From positions 100,958 to 164,957 of the forward strand of contig JAFEAP010000011.1 in the NCBI GenBank assembly GCA_018266355.1: a stretch of DNA of 64,000 bases. The letters are read 5' to 3'. The translations under genes and the position numbers were made by a program. The DNA is from Bdellovibrionales bacterium. GTDB lineage: Bacteria > Bdellovibrionota > UBA1018. The notes beneath the pieces are model-generated. The model saw only the letters and a list, made by a program, of their open reading frames with translations, searched no databases and was not told the origin of the DNA. Below are positions 25,586-34,207 of the stretch, piece after piece (positions within the stretch are counted from its first letter, which is position 1; each line of letters begins with the position of its first letter).

Positions 25586-26793
25586 CGGCTCCGATTGTCG
25601 CCTTCTCCCCGGTGGCCGTCAAATTTCGCGAAGAACGGCGGCAGATGATGCGCGGCATGAGCATGCTTCGGAAGATGGGTGAAAAAGAAGGCGATCGCCA
25701 AACCCGCGCAAACCGCGACCGGAACGGGGCGTCGGCCGATTCGCTGGGGAGTGAGGACGAGCCGGGGCCGATGGGCGGCGAGGATCGCGAAGAGGGCCCG
25801 GAGCCAATCCCCCGCTCCTGGACGGCGTCCGTCGGTCCGAGCCACGCCGAAGTAAATCGGACGCCAGGCACGGACGGCGAACCTCTTCCGAAAGAGTTCG
25901 ATCCCGTCTGCGTTGTACAGTCGGCGAAGCGTCCGCAGGAAGCACGAAAGGCCACGGTAGACGCGCGGAGACGGCGGGCGCACCGCATGGGGCGCGACTT
26001 GGGTGAGCGAAACCGTCCCGAGGCTCGCCTCCGAATACCCCTCTTCGGCGAAGAAGCGGAACGCTTCGAGCGTGAGCAGTTCGCCGACGCCTCCTTCGGC
26101 TCGCGGATCGAGGATCAAGTCCTCGAGAAAAACCGAGCGGGTCGCGCCGATGCGGACGGCGGCGAGCATTCCGACCCACTTTCCGTCCGGTGCGCAGGCG
26201 ACGAAATAAAACCGGTTCGCGGCGTCGTGAAACGGATCCACGCGCTGGAGAAACCCTCCGATCTCGAGGAGTCCCTGATTCCGCCAAGCCCCGAGCAGTC
26301 GATCGGTCTTCTCGCGGGATTCCGACCCCGGGTGCGCGAGCGCCCTTCCGTCGACGCGTTCGACGCGAATGCCGGCGCGCAGCGCTTGGTTCCGCGCTGA
26401 ACGCACTCCTCGCGCGCGATTTCCCTTCGCTTCGTGGGCGTCGAGATCGACCCACGGCTCGTGACCGATCTGGATCGCCTGGGCCGCGAAGCGCGCGGGC
26501 ATCGCCTCGACGAACGCCGAAGACGCGCCGACGAACGCGATCCGTCGGGCGAGCGGGAACTCGCGGACGAGATCGGCGAGCGCGGCATCCAGGGAGGCCG
26601 ACGTCCCGTCCGAGATCGGATCGAGCGCGAGTACGAGAGGATCGCTCCCGAACAATCCGGCGAAGAGCGTCCCGTTCCGTGCCCGGAAATACTCGAGGTC
26701 CGAAGCGAGCCAAGTCGCCTGGCCCGACTCGGTCGCCCCGCGAGCGATTTGCTCACGGACACCGAGGCGCGAATTCGATCCGAGATCCTGCAT
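25582..26793 (-). CDS. DUF2156 / MprF-C-terminal-like acyl or aminoacyl transferase
   Basis: 403 residues. The tandem GNAT-like layout of DUF2156 is present: an N-terminal lobe (~10-180), then 'FYFVACAPDGKWVGMLAAVR', 'VFLEDLILDPRAEGGVGELL' and 'GYSEASLGTVSLTQ', followed by 'LRRLYNADGIELFRKRF' and 'WRPIYFGVA', matching the end of MprF-type domains (…fk.kF.p.W.prYl). In MprF this domain moves an amino acid from tRNA to lipid. The large flippase part is absent. A C-terminal hydrophobic helix (VPVAVCAGLAIAFFF) may anchor it. Starts 9 nt after ftsK. Confidence 0.72.
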   Translation of the reverse strand: MQDLGSNSRLGVREQIARGATESGQATWLASDLEYFRARNGTLFAGLFGSDPLVLALDPISDGTSASLDAALADLVREFPLARRIAFVGASSAFVEAMPARFAAQAIQIGHEPWVDLDAHEAKGNRARGVRSARNQALRAGIRVERVDGRALAHPGSESREKTDRLLGAWRNQGLLEIGGFLQRVDPFHDAANRFYFVACAPDGKWVGMLAAVRIGATRSVFLEDLILDPRAEGGVGELLTLEAFRFFAEEGYSEASLGTVSLTQVAPHAVRPPSPRVYRGLSCFLRTLRRLYNADGIELFRKRFAVRAWRPIYFGVARTDGRRPGAGDWLRALFAILAAHRPRLVLTPQRIGRRPVPVAVCAGLAIAFFFTHLPKHAHAAHHLPPFFAKFDGHRGEGDNRSR

Positions 26794-26802
26794 GGGCTTT
26801 CC

Positions 26803-29508
26803 TTATCGGACCAAGACTTCCCGAGGACGCGCGCCGTCGGCCGGACCGACGATGCCCTTCGCTTCCATGGTTTCGACCAGCCGGGCGGCGCGGTTGTATC
26901 CGACCCGGAGGTGGCGCTGGAGAAACGAGGCCGAGACTTGGCCGTGCTTTTTCGCAAGTTCGACCGCCTGATCGAAGACCGGATCGGCCGATTCGCCGCC
27001 TTCTCCGTCTTCGCCTTCGGCGTCCTCGTCCTGGAGGATCTCGTTCCGGTACGTGGGCTTACCCTGGGCCTTCAGGAAAGACGTGATCTTGTTGATCTCG
27101 TCGTCGGCGAGGTACGCGCCGTGCAGGCGCAGGAGATTCGACTGGCCCGGCGGAATGAAGAACATGTCCCCGCGTCCGAGGAGCTTCTCCGCGCCGAACC
27201 GATCGAGGATCGTCTTCGAATCGAAACCCGAAGCGAGCGCGAACGACACGCGCGACGGGAGATTCGCCTTGATGAGGCCGGTGACGACGTCGGTCGACGG
27301 ACGCTGGGTCGCGACGACGAGGTGGATACCGGCGGCTCGGGCCTTCTGGGCGATCCGCGCGATCGAGAGTTCGACCTCTTTCTTCGCGGTCATCATGAGT
27401 TCGGCGAGCTCGTCGATGAAGATGACGACGTACGGGAGTTTTCCGTACCGAGGATCGCCGTCCTCGTCCTTGTCGAAGGACTCGACCCAGTCGCCGCCGC
27501 TCATCCGCTCCATCCCCTCGACCTCGCTCTCCGCGCGTTCGAGGGTTTCCTGGAGGAGTTCGACGCCGATCTCGTCGACCTTCTGGTTATAGGAAGCGAG
27601 GTTCCGCGCGTTCATCATCGCGAGAATCCGGTACCGGCGTTCCATCTCGCGAACGGCCCACTTCAGCGCCGAGGCCGCGTGCGAGCAGTCGTCGACGACC
27701 GGAAGCAGAAGGTGCGGAACGTCCTGATAGCTCGAGAATTCGATCATCTTCGGATCGACGAGGATCATCCGAAGCTCGTCCGGAGTGAACCGGTAAAGCA
27801 GCGAGCAAATCAATCCGTTCATGAACACCGACTTACCGGAACCGGTCTGGCCGGCGCAAAGCAGGTGGGGCATCTTCGCGAGGTCGGCGAGGTAGATGTT
27901 CCCGGCGATGTCCTTGCCCATCGCGACCGGGATCGCGTGCTTCGTTTGGGACTGGAAATCGGCGTGGGCGAAGAACTCGCGCATGAAGACGTTTTCGCGC
28001 ACGTCGGACGGGATCTCGATCCCGACCACGTTCTTACCGGGCAGCGGCGCGATGATCCGGACCGACTGGGCGGAGAGCGCCATCGAGATGTCGTCGGCGA
28101 GCGACGCGATCCGGGAAACCTTCACGCCCGGCGCGGGTTTGAATTCGTAGAGCGTGATGACCGGACCCGGACGCACGGCGGTGACTTCGCCCTCGATCTC
28201 GAAGTCGAGGAATTTCTGGGTAAGGATCTCGGAGTTCCGGTAGAGCCGGTCCTTGTCGACTTGGGTCTCGATCTTCGGCGGCTTCACGAGGTAATCGATC
28301 TGCGGGAGCTTCCACGACCCGCGACGGGTCGGGGCCTTCTTCTTCGGTTTCCGCGCGGCTTCGGCGGCCTGGATCTCGGCGATCACGCCCGGACTCAGCC
28401 CTTCGAACCCCGTCTGTTTCTGCATTTCGTGCGGGAGGATCGCCGGACGCGAACTCGTATCGAGCGTCATCGACGAAGCGAGCGTCGCCGTCGCGCCGCC
28501 GTTCGTGAGCGCGGTGCCGACCACGGCGCTCGAGCTCGCTTCTTTCAAGGCCGAGATCGAAATCGGATCGGTGAGGACGTTCTTCGCCTCCGGAACGGAA
28601 GCCCCGCCGAGGACGTTCCCGACGACCTCGACCGCCGGAAGGCCCGCCGCGCCCGCCTTCGCGAGTTCCACGGTCTCCGCTTCGTCTTCCGATTCCGTCT
28701 CGGAACCGTTTCCGATCTGCGGTCGAGTCGCCGAAGCCGCGGCCGCGCGCGCGGCCTTCATCTCTTCCCGCTTCCGATCGTACGCTTCGCGCGCGGCGCG
28801 GGCGCGATCGAGCAGGCTTTCGATCATCTTTTCCATCCCGCGCGCCGAGGCTTGGGCGGTCTTCATCGCGAGCAGCCCGAGCAGGAACGCCGCGTAGGTC
28901 ACGATCACGCGCGCGATCCGAAGGAGGACGCGCGTGAAGAAGAGTTTCGCGACGCCGAGGATCTTGCCGCCGGAAGCGGCGATCGAGATCGGAGTCGAAA
29001 GCGCGACGGAAACGAGGAACACGGCGGCCGAAACCATCGACGCGCCCGCGGAATTGAACTGCCGGCTCAGGATCTCGGCGAACCAAACGCCGAACGCGCC
29101 TCCGGTGAGCAAATCGACGCCGGCGTACGGAACGTAGCGCCATTGGAGCGTGAGGAAAACCGTGAGCGAAAGTACGGCCACGGTCATTCCCGAGAGCGTA
29201 CCCAGCACCCGCAAACCGCCTTCGCGTCTATATATAGAGGCGGCGATGAAGAAGAGCGCGGCGGGAATCAGGAACGCCGCGATCCCGAAACACTCGAAAA
29301 AACCGGAGGCGAGGTACGCGCCGACGCGTCCGCAAGCATTCGCGACTTTCGCGTTCGTCGCGGTGAAAAACGAAGGATCCGCGGGATGATACGTGGCGAG
29401 CGCCGTGAGGGCGAAGATCGCGAAAGCGAAAACGAGGATACTTCCAATCTCGACCGAAACACTTTTTTGAGGCGCACTAACCCGTCCATGGGTCGGTTTT
29501 TTCGTCAT
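26803..29508 (-). CDS. ftsK: DNA translocase FtsK
   Basis: 901 residues from the ATG at 29508. Four to five N-terminal membrane helices (~18-190) anchor it at the septum. An Ala/Glu-rich linker follows, then the motor: alpha/beta part 'GPVITLYEFKPAPGVKVSRI', Walker A GQTGSGKSVFMNGL, Walker B VIFIDELAELMM, 'KARAAGIHLVVATQRPS'. The C-terminal gamma winged helix (HGQVSASFLQRHLRVGYNRA) reads the KOPS polarity sequences. It pumps DNA during chromosome segregation and works with XerCD at dif. The upstream divergent ROK gene starts only 19 nt away. Confidence 0.96.
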   Translation of the reverse strand: MTKKPTHGRVSAPQKSVSVEIGSILVFAFAIFALTALATYHPADPSFFTATNAKVANACGRVGAYLASGFFECFGIAAFLIPAALFFIAASIYRREGGLRVLGTLSGMTVAVLSLTVFLTLQWRYVPYAGVDLLTGGAFGVWFAEILSRQFNSAGASMVSAAVFLVSVALSTPISIAASGGKILGVAKLFFTRVLLRIARVIVTYAAFLLGLLAMKTAQASARGMEKMIESLLDRARAAREAYDRKREEMKAARAAAASATRPQIGNGSETESEDEAETVELAKAGAAGLPAVEVVGNVLGGASVPEAKNVLTDPISISALKEASSSAVVGTALTNGGATATLASSMTLDTSSRPAILPHEMQKQTGFEGLSPGVIAEIQAAEAARKPKKKAPTRRGSWKLPQIDYLVKPPKIETQVDKDRLYRNSEILTQKFLDFEIEGEVTAVRPGPVITLYEFKPAPGVKVSRIASLADDISMALSAQSVRIIAPLPGKNVVGIEIPSDVRENVFMREFFAHADFQSQTKHAIPVAMGKDIAGNIYLADLAKMPHLLCAGQTGSGKSVFMNGLICSLLYRFTPDELRMILVDPKMIEFSSYQDVPHLLLPVVDDCSHAASALKWAVREMERRYRILAMMNARNLASYNQKVDEIGVELLQETLERAESEVEGMERMSGGDWVESFDKDEDGDPRYGKLPYVVIFIDELAELMMTAKKEVELSIARIAQKARAAGIHLVVATQRPSTDVVTGLIKANLPSRVSFALASGFDSKTILDRFGAEKLLGRGDMFFIPPGQSNLLRLHGAYLADDEINKITSFLKAQGKPTYRNEILQDEDAEGEDGEGGESADPVFDQAVELAKKHGQVSASFLQRHLRVGYNRAARLVETMEAKGIVGPADGARPREVLVR

Positions 29509-29527
29509 ACCGTTATCGTAACATGCT

Positions 29528-30517
29528 ATGACGACGCCCATGGCGAAAACGAAGTCGAAATCCCGTAAGGCAAAGCCGTCCCTGGTGCTCGCGTACGACC
29601 TCGGAGGCACGAAGGTCCAAGTCGGCGTGGTCGATCAGACCGGCAAGATTCTGGCGTTTCACCGTGAAGCCGCCTTCATCAAGCAAGGAAAGAAAGCGAC
29701 CCTCGACCAGCTCATCCGCCTCGGGAAAGAGATGATCAAACGCTTTCCGAAAATCGAATCGGTGGGCGTCGCGAGCGCGGGCCCGCTCGATCCGGTCTCG
29801 GGAGAACTCCTCGATCCGACGAATTTCTCGGGTCCGGACGGCCATTGGGGCCGCGTACCGCTCGCCGAAATCCTTGCGAAAGGCCTGAAAAAGAAGGTCA
29901 TCCTCGAGAACGACGCCGCCGCCGCGATCCTGGCCGAGGTCTGGAAAGGGCTCGCGAAGAAGACCGAGAACGCGATGATCCTCACGCTCGGTACGGGCGT
30001 CGGCACCGCGGTCGTCGCGAACGGCAAACTCGTCCGCGGCGGACGTCACATGCACACCGAGGCGAGTCACATGATCATTCACGCCGGCGACAAGTCCGCG
30101 CCGTGCGGATGCGGCCAACTCGGATGCGTCGAGGCCTACCTCTCCGGCCGCTCGTTTGCCCACCGCGCCCGCGCAGACCTCGGAAACGAGACAATTGATG
30201 CGCCGCAAATCGCTGCCCGCGCCCGCGATGGAGACGCCGCAGCATTAAAGCTTTTTGATGAGTACGCGGAAAATCTCGCGATCGCGCTCCACAATTACGT
30301 CGTGATTTTCTGTCCTGAAATCGTCGTCTTCACGGGCAGCTTCGCGGCCGCGCACGATCTCTTCTTGGAAAAAACCTCGAAAAAGCTCGGTAAATTGCTG
30401 AGTCGAAGAAATAGAGTGATGAATCTCCAACCGAAACTCGCCGTTTCGAAACTCGAGAACCAAGCCGGACTTCTCGGCGGAGCGTACGTCGCGCTCAAGG
30501 CGTCCGGAAAAATCTAA
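29528..30517 (+). CDS. ROK-family sugar kinase
   Basis: 329 residues. DLGGTKVQVGVVDQTG is the ATP phosphate-binding site, 'NDAAAAILAEVWKG' holds the catalytic Asp, 'LTLGTGVGTAVVANGKLVRG' is the second phosphate loop, and CGCGQLGCVEAYLSG is the ROK zinc-binding Cys cluster. It likely phosphorylates glucose or another hexose in the cytoplasm; exact sugar not evident. A basic Lys-rich N-terminus precedes the fold. No DNA-binding domain, so a kinase and not a repressor. The nearest start is 19 nt from divergent ftsK. Confidence 0.9.
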   Translation: MTTPMAKTKSKSRKAKPSLVLAYDLGGTKVQVGVVDQTGKILAFHREAAFIKQGKKATLDQLIRLGKEMIKRFPKIESVGVASAGPLDPVSGELLDPTNFSGPDGHWGRVPLAEILAKGLKKKVILENDAAAAILAEVWKGLAKKTENAMILTLGTGVGTAVVANGKLVRGGRHMHTEASHMIIHAGDKSAPCGCGQLGCVEAYLSGRSFAHRARADLGNETIDAPQIAARARDGDAAALKLFDEYAENLAIALHNYVVIFCPEIVVFTGSFAAAHDLFLEKTSKKLGKLLSRRNRVMNLQPKLAVSKLENQAGLLGGAYVALKASGKI

Positions 30518-30850
30518 GAATTTCGGGTGACGCAGATCCGTCTTTTGCCCAGCCCACTCGATCTTGCGATCCGTTTCCTGGTTGACACTAGGAACACCTA
30601 CCCTGAGTCTAAGGGTAAGCATTCGCTCTTCTGACAAAAGCAGTACAGTTTGAACGGCCCTCCTCCGTCGTCCAAGCACCGCGTACTCCTCTACCCACTT
30701 GGGCATTATCAGAGTGAAGAGTTGAACTAGGCGCCTGTGCGCACTGGAGTGGTCCATTCAGGCTGAGAGGCCGTTTAATTGGCCTGCTTTTGGTGAAACT
30801 GAAGAGAGGGTTTGCAGTAATCAACACTCTGTACAAGGGGAGATACCTTA
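30518..30850 (+). promoter_or_regulatory. 333-bp leader region upstream of the outer-membrane protein gene
   Basis: No gene found. It contains TTGACA at 30582-30587 (a possible -35; no good -10 follows), the dyad TACCCT/AGGGTA at 30599-30617, a small AGGCC/GGCCT hairpin at 30768-30785 and a strong ribosome-binding site GGGGAG just before the ATG. The long structured leader fits a highly expressed, regulated membrane-protein mRNA. Confidence 0.4.
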
Positions 30851-31852
30851 ATGAATAAGCGCATTGTTTCCGCACTCGTTCTTGCCGGAATGATCGCATC
30901 GTCCTCGGCGTTCGCTTCGAACGCCCGTGAAATGGTGATGGGCACCGGTGGCGCCGATCACTACAGCAACGGCGGCTCCTTCTATTATGAAGACGCCTAC
31001 AACTTCTTCTACAACCCGGCCTACGTTAACGACTATAAGAACTGGGCGATCTTCGAAAAGGGCACCGGCTCCGACGCTTCGAGCTTCGGCTTCGTGTCCT
31101 CGATGATGAACTTCAATCTCGGCATGTTCTTCAACCGCAACGCGGCCCTCTCGACGGGCTCGAACGCGGTCGACGTCATGCTCGGCGGCGATGCCGGCGT
31201 CAAGTGGGGTCTCGGCCTCACGTACGGCAACAAGAAGCTCGCCGACAACGGCAGCCAAAACAACCTCGACGTCCGCGTCGGTGTTTCGGCCGCTGGCTTC
31301 GATCCGTTCATTCACGTCCTCGTGATCGGCTCCGACAAGGCTGCCGGCACGGAAACGATGAAGTACAACAACATGGGCGGCGGTCTCCGCTATCACTACG
31401 GCGAATGGACTCCGTACGCGGCCATCAACTCGGCCAAGACGAAGAACGTCGCGGCCGGCACCGAACCGAAGACCACCACCTGGACCATCGGTCTCGGTCG
31501 TGAAACGAAGGTCGCCGAAGGCGCTCGCCTGACGTACGCCCTCTATCACTCGCACGGCGAAACCGACACGGCCGGCGTGAAGTCCTCGAAGCTCGCGGAA
31601 ACGCCGATCGACATGGCGATCGAAGCGGACGCGCTCTCCTGGCTCACCCTCCGCGGCGGCGTTCACCACGTCCTCATCGGCGGCGACGGCACGACGACGG
31701 CTCGCGTCGGCGGCACGTTCCACGTGGCGAAGGTCGACGTGGACTACGCTTTCGGCAACGGCACGGCGGCCGGTGGCAACACCCCGGACTCCTCCGATGT
31801 CGGCTTCGACAGCGGCACGTTCCACCAAATCGGCTTCCGCTATTCCTGGTAA
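30851..31852 (+). CDS. Probable outer-membrane beta-barrel protein
   Basis: 333 residues. A signal peptide (MNKRIVSALVLAGMIASSSAFA) is followed by alternating strands rich in Gly, Tyr, Phe and Thr, e.g. FYYEDAYNFFYNPAYV and GLGLTYGNKKL, and ends with a Trp-terminated strand (GFRYSW), typical of barrel insertion. Its codon use is more uniform than that of its neighbours, and it has its own leader and terminator, all signs of high expression. The family is not recognised; a porin or lineage-specific major outer-membrane protein is likely. Confidence 0.75.
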   Translation: MNKRIVSALVLAGMIASSSAFASNAREMVMGTGGADHYSNGGSFYYEDAYNFFYNPAYVNDYKNWAIFEKGTGSDASSFGFVSSMMNFNLGMFFNRNAALSTGSNAVDVMLGGDAGVKWGLGLTYGNKKLADNGSQNNLDVRVGVSAAGFDPFIHVLVIGSDKAAGTETMKYNNMGGGLRYHYGEWTPYAAINSAKTKNVAAGTEPKTTTWTIGLGRETKVAEGARLTYALYHSHGETDTAGVKSSKLAETPIDMAIEADALSWLTLRGGVHHVLIGGDGTTTARVGGTFHVAKVDVDYAFGNGTAAGGNTPDSSDVGFDSGTFHQIGFRYSW

Positions 31853-31879
31853 TTCCAGGCTAGCCTAAGCGAAATACGA

Positions 31880-31915
31880 AGGGCCCGGGGGAAACCCCGG
31901 GCCCTTTGCTTTTTA
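31880..31915 (+). terminator. Rho-independent terminator of the outer-membrane protein gene
   Basis: GGGCCCGGGG and CCCCGGGCCC form a long GC stem around GAAA, followed by TTTGCTTTTT. It lies 28 nt after the stop. Confidence 0.92.
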
Positions 31916-31935
31916 ACTCTCTCACAGGACAAATC

Positions 31936-32895
31936 TTACTTCAGTCCCCAGAAGTCCACGCGACCGGTATCCATCGAGTAGATCCCGCGCACGACCTTCA
32001 GATTCCCTTTCGTGAGCGCGTCCCCGATCGTCTTCGAACGCACGACGAGATTCTCGGTCACGGAGTCGATGTTCGCCATCACCGGCTTGCGAAGCTTCGG
32101 ATCGTCGGTCGATACCGAGGCGAGGCCGCGCGATTTCAGCACGGGACGGATCGCGCCCACGAGCCAATCCCGGTCCGGGCTTCCGCCGGCGCCGAACTTC
32201 GTCTTTCCGGGCTTCGCCTCGATCGCCGCTTTCACGGCGTCGCACGATTCGTGCCCCATGACGACGATCAGCTTCGCGCCGAGGTCGTGGACCGCGTATT
32301 CGATCGACGCGACCTGCGCGGATCCGAGGACGTTGCCGGCGACCCGGATCGTGACGAGATCCCCGAGCCCCTGGTCGAAAATCAGCTCCGGCGGCACGCG
32401 CGAATCGCTGCACGAGAGGACGACGGCGAGCGGCTGCTGACCGCCGGCGAGTGACCGACGGCGGGCTTCGTCGCGATGCTCGCCCTTCACCATGCCGGTA
32501 ACGAAACGCTCGTTCCCGCGAACGAGGTTCAGGTAAACGTCGTCGGGAGTCCCGCGCTCGTCCTTCGGAAAGACGACGGAGGCCGGCGCACGGTTCGCGG
32601 TCGAATGCGGAACGTCGGTAAGATACGCAAGCGCGGGCGAAACGAGGGATCCACCGGTCATCATGGCCGGGACAGGCACCGGTCCGCTCCCCACGGCCTG
32701 GGCGACGTCGCTCACGGGCGGCGGAGCGACCACCGCACTCGTCGGCATCGAATAGGCGGCCGAGGCCAGGTTTTCGAACTTCGAGGGATCGGCGAAAGGG
32801 TCCTTCATCGCGGTCGTATTCCGCTGCGGAAGCGCGCACGCGGGCGCGAGAGCCAGGACTCCGATTCCGATCCAGATTTTAGTCGCGTGTTTCAT
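31936..32895 (-). CDS. Exported beta-class carbonic anhydrase
   Basis: Interconverts CO2 and bicarbonate. Zinc ligands are visible in CSDSRVPPE (Cys, Asp, Arg) and 'GHESCDAV' (His, Cys). The core runs ~residues 118-315. An N-terminal signal (lipobox-like LAPAC, weak) and ~95 residues of Pro/Ala/Val-rich linker place the enzyme in the periplasm or on the outer membrane. Beta-class enzymes are usually cytoplasmic; export occurs in some lineages. Convergent to the outer-membrane protein gene. Confidence 0.88.
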   Translation of the reverse strand: MKHATKIWIGIGVLALAPACALPQRNTTAMKDPFADPSKFENLASAAYSMPTSAVVAPPPVSDVAQAVGSGPVPVPAMMTGGSLVSPALAYLTDVPHSTANRAPASVVFPKDERGTPDDVYLNLVRGNERFVTGMVKGEHRDEARRRSLAGGQQPLAVVLSCSDSRVPPELIFDQGLGDLVTIRVAGNVLGSAQVASIEYAVHDLGAKLIVVMGHESCDAVKAAIEAKPGKTKFGAGGSPDRDWLVGAIRPVLKSRGLASVSTDDPKLRKPVMANIDSVTENLVVRSKTIGDALTKGNLKVVRGIYSMDTGRVDFWGLK

Positions 32896-32994
32896 GGACG
32901 ATCCACCTCGTAACCCTATCGGTTACGCGCGGATCGCCCTCTAGAGCGTCATGTCGGACACGGACGAAGCGCCAATCGGCTGACGGATCCCGCC

Positions 32995-33537
32995 TTAGAA
33001 CGGGACGCTCACGCCGACCGTGATCAGCTCGTGGCTGAACTCGAAGCGGAGATCGACCGTGTCGAGGGCGTAGAAAGCGCCGACGCCGAAGCGCGGGTGC
33101 AGGGCGACGCGGTCGCCGTAACGATTCGAACCGAAGTTCCCGCCGAAACCGCCGAGGGCGAAGAGCGTCCACTTCGAGTCCTTCACGAAGTCCCACCGCA
33201 TATGGGTCGAATACATCCAGAACGTCGCGCCCGAAACGAAAGTCGGGCCGAACTCGGCCTCGAGGAAGACCGGGTTCACGATTTCCGGGATGAAACCGTC
33301 TTTCACGACTTTCGCGGCGATGTTCCCGATCAGCGTGAAGCCGCCGTGAGTATCGACCAACCCGAAACCGCCGCTGCCGCCGAACGTAAAGTTGTTCTCC
33401 GGGTGGTAAGACTTATAGTCTTCGCCGCTCGAAGTCGCTCCCGGATTCGCGACCGGATAGGTCTTCGGGGCGGCGACGGAAATCCCCGCATAAAGGAGAA
33501 CGAGAACCGAAAGGGCGGAGAGGCGGTGGAAGTTCAT
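32995..33537 (-). CDS. Outer-membrane-protein-like secreted protein
   Basis: 180 residues from the ATG at 33537, chosen for its signal peptide (ALSVLVLLYAGISVAA). Mature part is Gly/Phe-rich with strand-like repeats (NFTFGGSGGFGLVD, LFALGGFGGNFGSN) and ends in a Phe-terminal strand (HELITVGVSVPF), suggesting an 8-strand barrel. No enzyme motif. It follows the NUDIX gene by 28 nt and may belong to the histidine-kinase operon. Confidence 0.65.
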   Translation of the reverse strand: MNFHRLSALSVLVLLYAGISVAAPKTYPVANPGATSSGEDYKSYHPENNFTFGGSGGFGLVDTHGGFTLIGNIAAKVVKDGFIPEIVNPVFLEAEFGPTFVSGATFWMYSTHMRWDFVKDSKWTLFALGGFGGNFGSNRYGDRVALHPRFGVGAFYALDTVDLRFEFSHELITVGVSVPF

Positions 33538-33565
33538 GACGAGCTCGCTTTCTTTTTTTTCGACG

Positions 33566-34207
33566 TTAGCCGAATCCCGGGTCCGACTCAACCCGTTCGA
33601 GTCGCGTGAGGAAGTTCCGGAGGATCGCGCCCGTGGCGCCCCAGATCCGGTGAGTATCCACGAGGTAGACGTCGACGGGAACCGTGCGCGACGCACCTTG
33701 GTAAACGATCTCCCGCGTTTCGCTCCGGTAAACGCCCGCCTCGCGAAGCCGGGAGATCGGACACCAGAACCAAAGGTCGATCTCCTCGACGCTCGGTCGG
33801 ATTTCGATCTCCTCGATCGAGCGCTTGAGCAGGCCGATGACGGGCGTGATCGAAAAACCGCTCGGGGTCCAAATCGCCGGAAGCCGCCCGAGCGTTTCGA
33901 CATCCCCCTCGGCTACGCCGACCTCTTCGCGCGCCTCACGGAGCGCGGTGGCCTCTGCGGTTTCCGCGTCCGCGTCGCGCATGCCGCCGGGAAGCGCGTA
34001 CTGACCTTTATGGGTGGCGATACTTTCCGTCCGACGCGTGATCAGCAGCTCGAGTCCGCCCCCGTCCTCGCGCAATCCCGCGAGGACGAGCACCGCCGCC
34101 GGCCGACCTTCCGACTCCGTTCGAAACGGGTAAGGAAGATCGAACGCGGCCGCCTTCCGCAGCCGCTCGTCCGCCTCGCGATACCGATTCGTGAACGGTC
34201 CGGTCAT
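33566..34207 (-). CDS. NUDIX hydrolase, CoA-pyrophosphatase-like
   Basis: 213 residues. The Nudix box reads GGMRDADAETAEATALREAREEVG, a G-x5-E-x7-REUxEE-type motif. 'LLITRRTESIATHKGQYALPGG' before it is typical of the CoA-diphosphatase (NudL) branch, with 'RTESIATHKGQ' as substrate loop. The ATG at 34207 overlaps the regulator stop by 4 nt. Being coupled to a two-component operon is unusual for a housekeeping pyrophosphatase. Confidence 0.85.
   Translation of the reverse strand: MTGPFTNRYREADERLRKAAAFDLPYPFRTESEGRPAAVLVLAGLREDGGGLELLITRRTESIATHKGQYALPGGMRDADAETAEATALREAREEVGVAEGDVETLGRLPAIWTPSGFSITPVIGLLKRSIEEIEIRPSVEEIDLWFWCPISRLREAGVYRSETREIVYQGASRTVPVDVYLVDTHRIWGATGAILRNFLTRLERVESDPGFG

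Noticed and set aside
26434..29568. 1044-codon plus-strand frame
   Set aside because: Antisense to ftsK and the DUF2156 gene; composition is that of a reverse-complement shadow.
30582..30618. TTGACA plus dyad as a definite promoter-operator
   Set aside because: No acceptable -10 at 16-18 bp; kept only as a possible signal in the leader.
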